Counted from the first letter of the stretch, positions 33,133 through 41,617 are shown. The stretch: 64,000 bases of DNA from Kitasatospora aureofaciens (GCA_000720845.1 JODU01000004.1:62001-126000), one strand, 5' to 3'. Notes: generated from the letters alone by a model not told the origin. Made by a program: numbers and translations.

Positions 33133-34272
33133 ATGAGCGTCGGCACGAGCAGCGCACCGGGAGCACGCCAGGTGCCGCGTCCGCCCGCGCCCCGTACGTC
33201 CGGCGATCCCGCCGACCTCGGCATCGACCCGGACCAGCTGCCCGACGGCCTGGTCGTCGCGGACGAGCACGGCCGGGTGATCTGCTTCAACGCGGCCGCC
33301 GTCCGCATCACCGCCACCCCCGCCGCCGAGGCCCTCGGCAGGCCCCTGGAGCGCGCCCTGCCCCTGGAGGACCTGGAGGGCCGCCGCTGGTGGCAGCTGA
33401 CCGACCCCTACGGCGGCCTCGCCATCCGGGTCCGCCAGCCCGAGCGCAACCTCCTGCTGCCCGGCGGACGTGAGGTCCTGGTCACCGCCCGCTACGTGCG
33501 CACCGAACGCCTCGGCCCCGTCCACCGCGTCGTCGTCACCCTGCGCGACACCGAGGCCCGCCGCCGCACCGAGCGCAGCCACGCCGAGCTGATCGCCACC
33601 GTCGCCCACGAACTGCGCTCCCCCCTCACCTCCGTCAAGGGCTTCACGGCCACCCTGCTGGCCAAGTGGGAGAGGTTCACCGACGACCAGAAGCGGCTGA
33701 TGCTGGAGACCGTCGACGCCGACGCCGACCGCGTCACCCGCCTCATCGCCGAGCTGCTCGACATCTCCCGGATCGACTCCGGCCGCCTGGAGGTGCGTCG
33801 CCAGCCCGTCGACATCGGCGCCGCCGTCGGCCGCCACATCCAGGCGTACGTCGCCGCCGGCCAGGAGGCCGACCGGTTCCTGCTCCGTCTCGCCCAGCCG
33901 CTGCCCGACCTGTGGGCCGACCCCGACAAGGTCGACCAGGTGCTGAGCAACCTGCTGGAAAATGCCGTGCGGCACGGCGAGGGAACCGTCACCATTGACG
34001 TCACGCCCACGGCGTCCCCCCGCGAAGGGGAGGACACCGGCACGTCGGTCACGGTGAGCGACGAGGGGGCGGGCATCCCGGAGGAGTCCATGAACCGCGT
34101 CTTCACCCGCTTCTGGCGGGGCAGCAAGCGCGGTGGCACCGGCCTCGGGCTGTACATCGTCAAGGGCATCGTCGAGGCCCACGGCGGCACCATCACGGTC
34201 GGCCGCGCCCCCGGCGGCGGCGCCGAGTTCCGATTTACGTTGCCCGTGGCGGCACCGGCGTACCTCAGCTGA
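33133..34272 (+). CDS. Orphan soluble PAS sensor histidine kinase
   Basis: 379 aa with no membrane segment. A PAS-like domain spans about residues 35-140 ('LPDGLVVADEHGRVICFNAA'). The HisKA dimerisation motif has the phospho-acceptor in 'ATVAHELRSPLTSVKGF' (about 157-173). The ATPase has N-box 'LSNLLENAVRHGEG', G1 'VSDEGAGIPEE' and G2 'GGTGLGLYIVKGIVEAHGG'. No response-regulator gene is adjacent. Lying directly upstream of pheST and 51 bp after the rRNA methyltransferase gene, it is a conserved Streptomyces arrangement. The signal is unknown. Confidence 0.9.
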   Translation: MSVGTSSAPGARQVPRPPAPRTSGDPADLGIDPDQLPDGLVVADEHGRVICFNAAAVRITATPAAEALGRPLERALPLEDLEGRRWWQLTDPYGGLAIRVRQPERNLLLPGGREVLVTARYVRTERLGPVHRVVVTLRDTEARRRTERSHAELIATVAHELRSPLTSVKGFTATLLAKWERFTDDQKRLMLETVDADADRVTRLIAELLDISRIDSGRLEVRRQPVDIGAAVGRHIQAYVAAGQEADRFLLRLAQPLPDLWADPDKVDQVLSNLLENAVRHGEGTVTIDVTPTASPREGEDTGTSVTVSDEGAGIPEESMNRVFTRFWRGSKRGGTGLGLYIVKGIVEAHGGTITVGRAPGGGAEFRFTLPVAAPAYLS

Positions 34273-34330
34273 GAAGCACCAGAGGCGGCCGACGACCCCC
34301 ACGGGCGTAATCCGCGTTCCACAGCCCCGT

Positions 34331-34453
34331 TAGACTCGGTCTTTGGCACCTTTGCGTCCAGATCCGCAGACGAAGCGTCGACGAAGCGTCTCCGCCGCGT
34401 CTGCTGACCGTAGACGGGGCGTCCCAGCCAGCCAATCGGAAGCACGGGAAGAG
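34331..34453 (+). promoter_or_regulatory. pheST upstream region with 11-bp tandem repeat
   Basis: TAGACT (34331-34336) is a candidate -10. The following leader has a perfect tandem duplication of GACGAAGCGTC (34369-34379 and 34380-34390). I see neither a T-box nor a phenylalanine-rich leader peptide. GGGAAGAG just before 34454 serves as RBS. Confidence 0.45.
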
Positions 34454-35575
34454 ATGTCGGCACCGAATAAGTCGTACGACCCAGTCGAGGTCGAGGCGTT
34501 GAAACCGGAAGAGATCGAGCGCATGCGGGACGAGGCGCTCGCCGCCTTCGCCGCCGCGGACTCCCTCGACGCGCTCCAGGAGGCCAAGGTCGCCCACACC
34601 GGCGGCACCTCCCCGCTGGCGCTGGCCAACCGCGAGATCGGCGCCCTGCCCCCGCAGGCCAAGGCGGAGGCCGGCAAGCGCGTCGGCATGGCCCGCGGTG
34701 CCGTGAACAAGGCGCTGGCCGCCCGCCAGGAGGAGCTGGAGGCGGAGCGGGACGCGCGGGTCCTGGTCGAGGAGGCCGTGGACGTCACGCTGCCCTACGA
34801 CCGGGTACCGGCCGGCGCCCGGCACCCGCTCACCACGCTCTCCGAGCGCATCGAGGACATCTTCGTCGCCATGGGCTACGAGGTCGCCGAGGGCCCCGAG
34901 GCCGAGGCCGAGTGGTTCAACTTCGACGCCCTCAACATCGGCCCGGACCACCCGGCCCGCGGCGAGGCCGACACCTTCTTCGTGGCGGGCCCCGAGGGCG
35001 GATCCGAGTCCGGCGTCGTGCTGCGCACCCACACCTCGCCCGTGCAGATCCGCTCGGCGCTCGACCGCGAGCTGCCGGTCTACGTGATCTGTCCCGGCCG
35101 CGTGTACCGCACCGACGAGCTGGACGCCACGCACACCCCCGTCTTCCACCAGGTCGAGCTGCTCGCCGTCGACGAGGGCCTGACCATGGCGGACCTCAAG
35201 GGCACCCTGGACCACATGGTCCAGTCGCTGTTCGGCGCGGAGATGAAGACCCGGCTGCGGCCGAACTTCTTCCCCTTCACCGAGCCGTCCGCCGAGATGG
35301 ACATGCTCTGCTACGTCTGCAAGGGCGCCTCCGTCGGCAACCCCGACCGGCCCTGCCGCACCTGCTCCAGCGAGGGCTGGATCGAGCTGGGCGGCTGCGG
35401 CATGGTCAACCCGCGGGTGCTCGTCGCCTGCGGCGTCGACCCGGAGAAGTACAGCGGCTTCGCCTTCGGGTTCGGCATCGAGCGGATGCTGATGTTCCGC
35501 CACAACGTCGAGGACATGCGAGACATGGTCGAGGGTGACGTCCGGTTCACCCGGCCGTTCGGGATGGAGATCTGA
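34454..35575 (+). CDS. pheS: Phenylalanine-tRNA ligase alpha subunit
   Basis: 373 aa, class II aaRS. The N-terminal coiled coil (about 15-100) binds tRNA. Catalytic motifs: 'HPLTTLSERIEDIFVAMGY', motif 2 around 'CPGRVYRTDELDATHTPVFH' shortened as 'GRVYRTDELDATHTPVFHQV', and motif 3 'GFAFGFGIERMLMFRH'. A Cys-rich insertion 'CYVCKGA' and 'CRTCSSEGWIELGGCGMV' is family-typical. ATG 34454 is chosen over the longer frame from 34343 because conservation starts at 'SYDPVEVEALKPEEIERM'. It overlaps pheT by one base (TGATG). Confidence 0.97.
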   Translation: MSAPNKSYDPVEVEALKPEEIERMRDEALAAFAAADSLDALQEAKVAHTGGTSPLALANREIGALPPQAKAEAGKRVGMARGAVNKALAARQEELEAERDARVLVEEAVDVTLPYDRVPAGARHPLTTLSERIEDIFVAMGYEVAEGPEAEAEWFNFDALNIGPDHPARGEADTFFVAGPEGGSESGVVLRTHTSPVQIRSALDRELPVYVICPGRVYRTDELDATHTPVFHQVELLAVDEGLTMADLKGTLDHMVQSLFGAEMKTRLRPNFFPFTEPSAEMDMLCYVCKGASVGNPDRPCRTCSSEGWIELGGCGMVNPRVLVACGVDPEKYSGFAFGFGIERMLMFRHNVEDMRDMVEGDVRFTRPFGMEI

Positions 35576-38088
35576 TGCGGGTCCCGCTTTCCTGGCTGCG
35601 GGAGTACGTCGACCTGCTGGCCACCGAGACCGGCCGCGACGTGCAGGCCAAGCTGATTTCGGCCGGTCTGGAGGTCGAGACCGTCGAGCACCTGGGCGCC
35701 GACCTCAAGGGCCCCCTCGTCGTCGGCCAGGTGCTGACCATCGAGGAACTGGAGGGCTTCAAGAAGCCGATCCGCTTCTGCACCGTGGACGTCGGCCAGG
35801 CCAACGGCACCGGTGAGCCCCAGGAGATCGTCTGCGGCGCCCGGAACTTCGCCGTCGGCGACAAGGTCGTCGTGGTCCTGCCCGGCGCCACCCTGCCCGG
35901 CGGCTTCTCGATCTCCGCCCGCAAGACCTACGGCAAGACGTCCCACGGCATGATCTGTTCCAGCGACGAGCTGGGCATGGGCGACGACGGCACGCACGGC
36001 ATCATCGTGCTGCCGCCGGAGACCGAGGTCGGCAAGGACGCCATCGAGCTGCTGGAGCTGGTCGACGAGGTGCTGGACATCGCCGTCACCGCCAACCGCG
36101 GCGACTGCCTGTCCATCCGCGGCGTCGCCCGCGAGGCCGCCATCGCCTACGGTCTGCCGCTGCGCGATCCCGCCCTGCTCGACGTGCCCGGCCCCAACGC
36201 CTACGGCTACCCGGTGAAGATCGCCGACCCCACCGGCTGCGACCGCTTCACCGCCCGTACCGTGACCGGCCTCAGCGCCGAGGCCCGCTCGCCGATCTGG
36301 CTCCAGCGGCGCCTGCAGAAGGTCGGCATGCGCCCGATCTCGCTGGCCGTCGACGTCACCAACTACGTGATGATGGAGCTGGGCCAGCCCCTGCACGCCT
36401 ACGACCGCTCCCTGGTCCAGGGCACCATCGGCGTACGCCGGGCCCAGGAGGGCGAGAAGATCGTCACCCTGGACGGCACCGAGCGGAAGCTGCACGCCGA
36501 GGACCTGGTCATCACCGACGACCGCGGCCCCATCGGCCTCGCGGGCGTCATGGGGGGCGCCAACACGGAGATCGCGGACCACGGCGACACCGAGAACGCG
36601 ACGAGTGACGTGGTCATCGAGGCCGCCCACTTCGACCAGGTGTCCATCGCGCGCACCGCCCGCCGGCACAAGCTGTCGTCGGAGGCGTCTCGCCGCTTCG
36701 AGCGCGGAGTCGACCCGCAGGCCGCCGCCGCTGCCGCGCAGCGCACCGTGGACCTGCTGGTGCTGCTCGCGGGCGGCACCGCCGAGGCCGGGGTCACCGA
36801 GATCAGCGCCCCGTCCGCACCGCACACCATCAGCGTCCCGGCCGACCACCCGGACAAGGTCGCGGGCGTGGAGTACGGCCGCGAGACCGTCGTACGACGC
36901 CTCCAGGAGGTGGGCTGCGACGTCTACGGCCAGGACGAGCTGATCGTCACCGTGCCGTCCTGGCGGCCCGACCTCACCGACCCGAACGACCTCGCCGAAG
37001 AGGTCATCCGCCTGGAGGGCTACGAGAACCTGCCCTCCACGCTGCCCAGGCCCCCGGCGGGCCGCGGCCTCACCCCCCGGCAGCGGCTGCACCGCCGCGT
37101 CGGGCGGGCGCTGGCCGGTGCCGGTTACGTCGAGGCGCTGAACTACCCGTTCGTCGGCGAGCAGGTCTTCGACCAGCTCGGTCTCGACGCCGACGACCCG
37201 GCCCGCCGCGTCGTCAAGCTGGTCAACCCGCTCAGCGACGAGGAGCCCGCGCTGCGGACCTCGCTGCTGCCCGGCCTGCTGGGCGCGCTGCGCCGCAACG
37301 ACGGCCGGGGCGCGCACGACCTGGCGCTCTTCGAGACCGGCCTGGTCTTCCTGCCGCGCGAGGAGCAGCGGGTCGCCGCCGACCTGCCCGTCGACCGGCG
37401 CCCCGGCGAGGACGACCTCGCCGCGCTGGACGCCGCGCTGCCCGACCAGCCCCGGCACGTCGCCGTGGTTCTGACCGGCGCCCGCGAGCAGGCCGGCTGG
37501 TGGGGCAAGGGCCGCCCGGCCGACTGGGCCGACGCGGTCGAGGCCGCCCGCACCGTCGCCCGCGAGGCCGGCGCCGAGCTGGGCGTCCGCAAGGGCCAGT
37601 ACGGTCCCTGGCACCCGGGCCGCTGCGCCGAGCTGACGGTCACCGTGGACGGCGAGGAGCGCGTGATCGGGCACGCGGGTGAGCTGCACCCGCGAGTCCT
37701 GAAGACGCTGGGTCTGCCCGCGCGCACCTGCGCGATGGAGCTGGACCTGGACGCCGTGGCACGGGTCGGCGACGACACCCCGCAGGCGCCGGGCATCTCG
37801 ACCTTCCCGGTCGCGACGCAGGACGTCGCCCTGGTGGTCGACGCGTTCGTCCCGGCGGCGGATGTCGAGGCGGCGCTGCGCGAGGGCGCGGGTGAACTCC
37901 TCGAGTCCATCCGGCTGTTCGACGTGTACGACAACGCGGAGCAGCTGGGTGAGGGGCGCAAGTCCCTGGCGTACGCGTTGCGCTTCCGCGCGGGGGACCG
38001 GACGCTGACGGTCGACGAGGCGTCGGCTGCCCGCGATGCGGCGGTCGCTCTCGCGGGCGAGCGGGTCGGAGCGGTGCTGCGTAGTTAG
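35575..38088 (+). CDS. pheT: Phenylalanine-tRNA ligase beta subunit
   Basis: 837 aa, full length. Domains in order: N-terminal 'MRVPLSWLREYVDLLATE', EMAP/OB-fold tRNA-binding domain (40-155, 'CGARNFAVGDKVVVVLPGA'), B3/B4 (about 200-390, with 'FERGVDPQ'), B5 (about 410-480), class II-like core, and ferredoxin-fold anticodon-binding domain (about 740-837, 'DVALVVDAFVPAADVEAAL'). The B3/B4 editing region hydrolyses Tyr-tRNA(Phe). ATG 35575 overlaps the pheS stop, so subunits are made in equal amounts. Confidence 0.97.
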   Translation: MRVPLSWLREYVDLLATETGRDVQAKLISAGLEVETVEHLGADLKGPLVVGQVLTIEELEGFKKPIRFCTVDVGQANGTGEPQEIVCGARNFAVGDKVVVVLPGATLPGGFSISARKTYGKTSHGMICSSDELGMGDDGTHGIIVLPPETEVGKDAIELLELVDEVLDIAVTANRGDCLSIRGVAREAAIAYGLPLRDPALLDVPGPNAYGYPVKIADPTGCDRFTARTVTGLSAEARSPIWLQRRLQKVGMRPISLAVDVTNYVMMELGQPLHAYDRSLVQGTIGVRRAQEGEKIVTLDGTERKLHAEDLVITDDRGPIGLAGVMGGANTEIADHGDTENATSDVVIEAAHFDQVSIARTARRHKLSSEASRRFERGVDPQAAAAAAQRTVDLLVLLAGGTAEAGVTEISAPSAPHTISVPADHPDKVAGVEYGRETVVRRLQEVGCDVYGQDELIVTVPSWRPDLTDPNDLAEEVIRLEGYENLPSTLPRPPAGRGLTPRQRLHRRVGRALAGAGYVEALNYPFVGEQVFDQLGLDADDPARRVVKLVNPLSDEEPALRTSLLPGLLGALRRNDGRGAHDLALFETGLVFLPREEQRVAADLPVDRRPGEDDLAALDAALPDQPRHVAVVLTGAREQAGWWGKGRPADWADAVEAARTVAREAGAELGVRKGQYGPWHPGRCAELTVTVDGEERVIGHAGELHPRVLKTLGLPARTCAMELDLDAVARVGDDTPQAPGISTFPVATQDVALVVDAFVPAADVEAALREGAGELLESIRLFDVYDNAEQLGEGRKSLAYALRFRAGDRTLTVDEASAARDAAVALAGERVGAVLRS

Positions 38089-38123
38089 CGGTTCGCCCAA
38101 GGGGCGTGGGGTTCCTGCCGGTC

Positions 38124-38174
38124 GGCGCGGGTGCGTCGTGGTCGCTCGCGCAGTTCCCCGCGCCCCTTGGGGGT
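38124..38174 (+). repeat. Dispersed Streptomyces intergenic repeat, copy 2
   Basis: It shares GCGCAGTTCCCCGCGCCCCT and the upstream GCGGGTGCGTCGTGG with copy 1 at 32142-32194. It lies 36 bp after the pheT stop. Confidence 0.85.
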
Positions 38175-38246
38175 CCTCAGCGGAACGTGCCTTGCTTTTC
38201 AGGGGCACGGTCCTTCTGAGAGGCGTTGCGGTCATGCCGATGAAGA

Positions 38247-38283
38247 GCGCGGGGAACTGCGCGACCAGCCACGACGTGCCCGC
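38247..38283 (-). repeat. Dispersed Streptomyces intergenic repeat, copy 3 (inverted)
   Basis: On the minus strand it reads CACGTCGTGGCTGGTCGCGC then AGTTCCCCGCGC, matching copies 1 and 2. The hairpin-forming end with GGGG after CCCC is missing here, so this copy is truncated. Confidence 0.8.
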
Positions 38284-38515
38284 AGCCGAGAACGCGCCCT
38301 CATCTGAAGGGCGATGAGTCGCACCGCACAGCCGGCGGAGCCGTCCGCCCCGCCACGGAGTGTCGGGCAGGCAGCCGGGCGGACGGCGTGGGAACGGGCC
38401 GCCGCACTGTACGAGGGGGAGCCGGCGGCCCGGCCGGCCTCTTTCGAGGTCCTTCAGTCAACCGGCCCGGAACTCTCCGCGACAGCGCGCACACGCTGCG
38501 GATGCGCGCACTGCG

Positions 38516-38549
38516 TTCACACCCCGTGTGAAGACCGACGCACTACGCT
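38516..38549 (+). promoter_or_regulatory. Palindromic operator and -10 of the NsdA-like regulator gene
   Basis: TTCACACCCCGTGTGAA (38516-38532) is a perfect 7-bp inverted repeat with a 3-bp centre. TACGCT (38544-38549) 11 bp downstream is a good -10. A repressor bound here would block the promoter; the regulator encoded downstream is one candidate. Confidence 0.55.
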
Positions 38550-38577
38550 GTCGGCACCGATGCACCGGGGGGCACCC

Positions 38578-39918
38578 ATGCAGCCCAACACCCTGCTCGA
38601 CGCGATCCTCGACGAGGCCGGGATCTCGCACGCGGGACTGGCCGCGCACGTCAACCAGGCGGGCCGGGCGCGCGGGCTCGCACTGAGGTACGAACACACC
38701 GCCGTCGCACGGTGGTTGAAGGGGCAGCGGCCGCGCGGCCAGGTGCCCGACCTGATCTGCGAGGTCCTCGCGTCCCGGCTGCACCGCTCCGTCACCCTCG
38801 ACGACATCGGCCTCGGCGTGCCCGGCGAACCCGCCGCCCCGCACACCGGCTCGCTGTCCGGGTTCGTGGAGCGCGCGACCGCCCTGTGGCGCTCCGACCA
38901 GCAGCAGCGCCCGCACATCCTGGGTGCCCCCGCCCTCACCGGCACGCCCGCCGTGCTGCCGGTGTGGGAGTGGGAGAACCCGCCCGAGGACACCGACGTC
39001 TCCCGCGGCGGGCGGCACCGGGTCACCGCGGCCGACCTGGAGACGGTGCGCTGCGCCCGTACGCACTACGAGCAGATGTACCGCAAGGCCGGCGGGATCG
39101 CGACCCGCGCCCGCATCGTCGGCTTCCTCAACTCCGAGGCCGCGCCGCTGCTGCGCGGCAGCTACACCGACGCCACCGGGCGGCAGCTGCACCGGGCCAC
39201 CGGGGGCCTGGTGGCCGTCGCCGGGATCTGCGCGTACGACTCCGACGCGCACGGCCTCGCACAGCGCTACTTCCACCAGGCGCTGCGGCTCGCCAAGGCC
39301 AGCGGCGACCGGGGACTCGGCGCCTACGTCATCGCGCTGCTGGTCAACCAGGCGCTGTTCATGCGGGAGTACCGACAGGCCGTCGCCTTCGCCGAGGCCG
39401 CGCTGCGCGCCGCCGGCCGGCACATCACCCCGGCGCTCGCCTCCGACCTGTACGCGATGCAGGCCAAGGCGTACGCGCACCTGGGCGACGGCGGCGGCGC
39501 GCTCGCCTGCATCCGCCGGGCCGAGCAGGCCGCCGAGCGCATCCGGCGGGGGTACGAGCCCGACGAGACCGGCTACGTCCAGCCCGGGCTGGTCAACGTC
39601 CAGGTGGCGGAGGCGCTGCTGAGCCTCGGTGAACTCGCCGCGGCCGGGGAGCACGCGACGGCGGCCGTCGACACCCCCGCGCACGACCGGGGCCGCGTGC
39701 ACCGGCTGGCCATGCTCAGCACGATCGAGCTGCGCCAGGGCAACGCCGACAAGGCGGTCGCCACCGCCGTGCGGATGGCCGAGCAGGCCCGGGGAATGGA
39801 GTCCCAGCGGCTGCGCGACCGACTGCGCGCGGTCCGCGAGCACCTGGTGAGCAGCGGTTGCGCGGGCACGGCGGAGGCCGCCGAACTCATCGACGGGGCA
39901 CTGCGCGTACCGCTGTAG
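38578..39918 (+). CDS. NsdA-like regulator with N-terminal HTH and TPR-like repeats
   Basis: 446 aa. The N-terminus ('LLDAILDEAGISHAGLAAHV', 'YEHTAVARWLKGQRPRGQVP') is an XRE-like HTH, followed by a Streptomyces-specific linker ('VLPVWEWENPPEDT') and helical TPR-type repeats from about residue 210 ('AYDSDAHGLAQRYFHQALRL', 'AAAGEHATAAVDTP'). Proteins of this architecture include NsdA and NsdB, negative regulators of antibiotic production in S. coelicolor; this is a paralogue, not one I can name. ATG 38578 has GGGGGG 7 nt upstream; ATG 38560 and the open frame from 38314 lack RBS support. Confidence 0.78.
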   Translation: MQPNTLLDAILDEAGISHAGLAAHVNQAGRARGLALRYEHTAVARWLKGQRPRGQVPDLICEVLASRLHRSVTLDDIGLGVPGEPAAPHTGSLSGFVERATALWRSDQQQRPHILGAPALTGTPAVLPVWEWENPPEDTDVSRGGRHRVTAADLETVRCARTHYEQMYRKAGGIATRARIVGFLNSEAAPLLRGSYTDATGRQLHRATGGLVAVAGICAYDSDAHGLAQRYFHQALRLAKASGDRGLGAYVIALLVNQALFMREYRQAVAFAEAALRAAGRHITPALASDLYAMQAKAYAHLGDGGGALACIRRAEQAAERIRRGYEPDETGYVQPGLVNVQVAEALLSLGELAAAGEHATAAVDTPAHDRGRVHRLAMLSTIELRQGNADKAVATAVRMAEQARGMESQRLRDRLRAVREHLVSSGCAGTAEAAELIDGALRVPL

Positions 39919-40005
39919 GCGGCCCGTCCGCGCGACCCTGCGCCCACCCCTGCGCCGTGAGCGGCCGTCGTACGCCTGCTGCCGGACGGCTGCTGCTGCG
40001 ATATT

Positions 40006-40029
40006 GCCACCTACTCAAAGAAAGGTGGC
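40006..40029 (+). promoter_or_regulatory. Hairpin that contains the NUDIX gene ribosome-binding site
   Basis: GCCACCT (40006-40012) pairs with AGGTGGC (40023-40029) around a 10-nt A-rich loop. The 3' arm includes the Shine-Dalgarno AAAGGTGG (40021-40028), 7 nt before GTG 40036, so the structure could limit translation. Confidence 0.6.
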
Positions 40030-40035
40030 AGAACC

Positions 40036-40578
40036 GTGCAGTGGACGAAACAGAGCGAACAGAATGTGTATTCAAATCGCTGGTTCAGCGTCAATCTCGC
40101 CGATGTCGCCTTACCGGACGGCCGGCACCTCGACCACTTCCTGATACGTATGCGTCCCGTGGCCGTGGCCACGGTCGTGAACGAGGCGGCCGAGGTCCTG
40201 CTGCTGTGGCGGCACCGTTTCATCACCGACAGCTGGGGCTGGGAACTCGCGGCCGGCGTCGTCGAGGACGGCGAGGACGTCGCGGTGGCGGCGGCCAGGG
40301 AGCTGGAGGAGGAGACCGGCTGGCGGCCGGGACCGCTGCACCACCTGATGAGTGTGGAGCCCTCCAACGGTCTCACCGACGCCCGGCACCACATCTACTG
40401 GAGCGACGAGGGCACGTACGTCGGACACCCCGTGGACGACTTCGAGTCGGACCGCCGGGAATGGGTGCCCCTCAAGCTCGTACCCGACCTCGTCGCCCGC
40501 GGGGAGGTCCCGGCCGCCAACATGGCGGCCGCGCTACTCCTGCTGCGCCACCTCAGGCTCGGACGCGATCAGCCGTAG
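40036..40578 (+). CDS. NUDIX hydrolase with a TTA codon (bldA-dependent)
   Basis: 180 aa. The NUDIX box GX5EX7REUXEEXGU is complete: 'GVVEDGEDVAVAAARELEEE' then 'TGW'. Layout ('FITDSWGWELAAGVVEDG') resembles ADP-ribose/ADP-sugar pyrophosphatases. Substrate is not determined. Codon 26 is TTA (40111-40113), read only by the bldA tRNA in Streptomyces, so expression is expected in late growth. The first 30 codons use more A/T than neighbouring genes (AAA, AAT, TAT, TCA), which may indicate transfer. The RBS sits in a hairpin. It converges with the next gene and overlaps it by 10 bp. Confidence 0.88.
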   Translation: MQWTKQSEQNVYSNRWFSVNLADVALPDGRHLDHFLIRMRPVAVATVVNEAAEVLLLWRHRFITDSWGWELAAGVVEDGEDVAVAAARELEEETGWRPGPLHHLMSVEPSNGLTDARHHIYWSDEGTYVGHPVDDFESDRREWVPLKLVPDLVARGEVPAANMAAALLLLRHLRLGRDQP

Positions 40579-41441
40579 GCGTAGAAGCCCGAGCCGCTCT
40601 TGCGGCCGAGGCGGCCCGCGTCGACCATGCGCTGGAGCAGCGGGGGAGCGGCGTACAGCGGCTCCTTGTACTCCTCGTACATCGAGTACGCCACCGAGGC
40701 GACCGTGTCCAGGCCGATCAGGTCGGCCAGCTTCAGCGGACCCATCGGGTGGGCGCAGCCCATCTCCATGCCGTTGTCGATGTCCTCGCGGCTGGCGATG
40801 CCGGACTCGAACATCCGGATCGCGGAGAGCAGGTAGGGGATCAGCAGCGCGTTGACCACGAAGCCGGAGCGGTCCTGGGCGCGGATCGCGTGCTTGCCCA
40901 GCACCTTCTCGGTGAACAGCTGGGCCCGGCTGAGCGTGCCCTCGGAGGTGGTCAGCGCCGGGATCAGCTCGACCAGCTGCTGGACCGGGGCCGGGTTGAA
41001 GAAGTGGATGCCGATGACGTGGTCGGGCCGCGAGGTGGCGACCGCCAGCTTCACCAGCGGGATCGAGGAGGTGTTGGAGGCCAGGATCGCGTCCGGACGG
41101 GTCACGACCTGGTCGAGCACCTGGAAGATCTCGGTCTTGACCTGCTCGTTCTCGACGACCGCCTCGATCACCAGATCACGGTCGGCGAACTCGCCGAGGT
41201 CGGTGGTGAAGCTCAGGCGCGCCTGGGTCGCGTCCCGCTCCTCCTCGGTGATCTTGCCGCGCTCGGCCGCTTTGGTCAGCGAGTTGTACAGCCGGGTGCG
41301 GCCGATCTCCAGAGCCTCACCGGTGGTCTCGGCGACCATCACCTCCAGACCCGAGCGGGCGCACACCTCGGCGATGCCCGCTCCCATCTGACCGCAGCCC
41401 ACCACGCCGACGCGTGCGATATCTCCCGAGATGCCGGTCAC
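40569..41441 (-). CDS. 3-hydroxybutyryl-CoA dehydrogenase
   Basis: 290 aa. Rossmann motif 'RVGVVGCGQMGAGIAEVCAR', then 'VIEAVVENEQVKTEIFQVL', catalytic His in 'VIGIHFFNPAPVQQLVELIP', and C-terminal 'MGPLKLADLIGLDTV' and 'GRKSGSGFYAYG' are all intact. It interconverts 3-hydroxybutyryl-CoA and acetoacetyl-CoA, serving PHB/butanol-type or ethylmalonyl-CoA metabolism. The start is GTG at 41441 with AAAGGGA about 5 nt upstream; the longer open frame to 41597 has no conserved sequence. Confidence 0.92.
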   Translation of the reverse strand: MTGISGDIARVGVVGCGQMGAGIAEVCARSGLEVMVAETTGEALEIGRTRLYNSLTKAAERGKITEEERDATQARLSFTTDLGEFADRDLVIEAVVENEQVKTEIFQVLDQVVTRPDAILASNTSSIPLVKLAVATSRPDHVIGIHFFNPAPVQQLVELIPALTTSEGTLSRAQLFTEKVLGKHAIRAQDRSGFVVNALLIPYLLSAIRMFESGIASREDIDNGMEMGCAHPMGPLKLADLIGLDTVASVAYSMYEEYKEPLYAAPPLLQRMVDAGRLGRKSGSGFYAYG

Positions 41442-41527
41442 ATCGTCCCTTTCGCTGACTCCACGGCTGGCAGCAGGCATGCCGGGGTCCCCGTCGCCTG
41501 CTCCGATCGAGCACGTTACCCCCGAAT

Positions 41528-41585
41528 GGTCACGGATCCGTCTCCCGGGTCGGGCATGCTGAGGCCCCGTACACGATCCGTGACC
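41528..41585. promoter_or_regulatory. 11-bp inverted repeat in divergent promoter region
   Basis: GGTCACGGATC (41528-41538) and GATCCGTGACC (41575-41585) are perfect inverted repeats 36 bp apart. They lie between the hydroxybutyryl-CoA dehydrogenase and glycosidase genes, and could be a two-site operator or a hairpin in the leader. Confidence 0.45.
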
Positions 41586-41617
41586 GTACGGATCCACTGC
41601 GTTCAGGAGGTCTTCCC

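Larger units (their letters stand above)
38089..38577. repeat. Intergenic region with two inverted copies of the dispersed repeat
   Basis: 489 bp without a gene. Copy 2 of the repeat is at 38124-38174 (+ orientation) and copy 3 at 38247-38283 in the opposite orientation, so transcripts crossing both could fold into a long stem with a loop of about 80 nt. A short inverted fragment (CCCAAGGGGCGTGGGG, 38095-38110) also mirrors the repeat end at 38154-38171. This block may terminate pheST transcription. Confidence 0.75.

Noticed and set aside
34273..34453. T-box riboswitch or leader peptide before pheS
   Set aside because: No T-box consensus (TGGNACC in an antiterminator context) with terminator, and no Phe-rich short frame is present.
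35311..38235. 974-residue minus-strand open frame
   Set aside because: Shadow of pheS/pheT, whose products are unmistakable.
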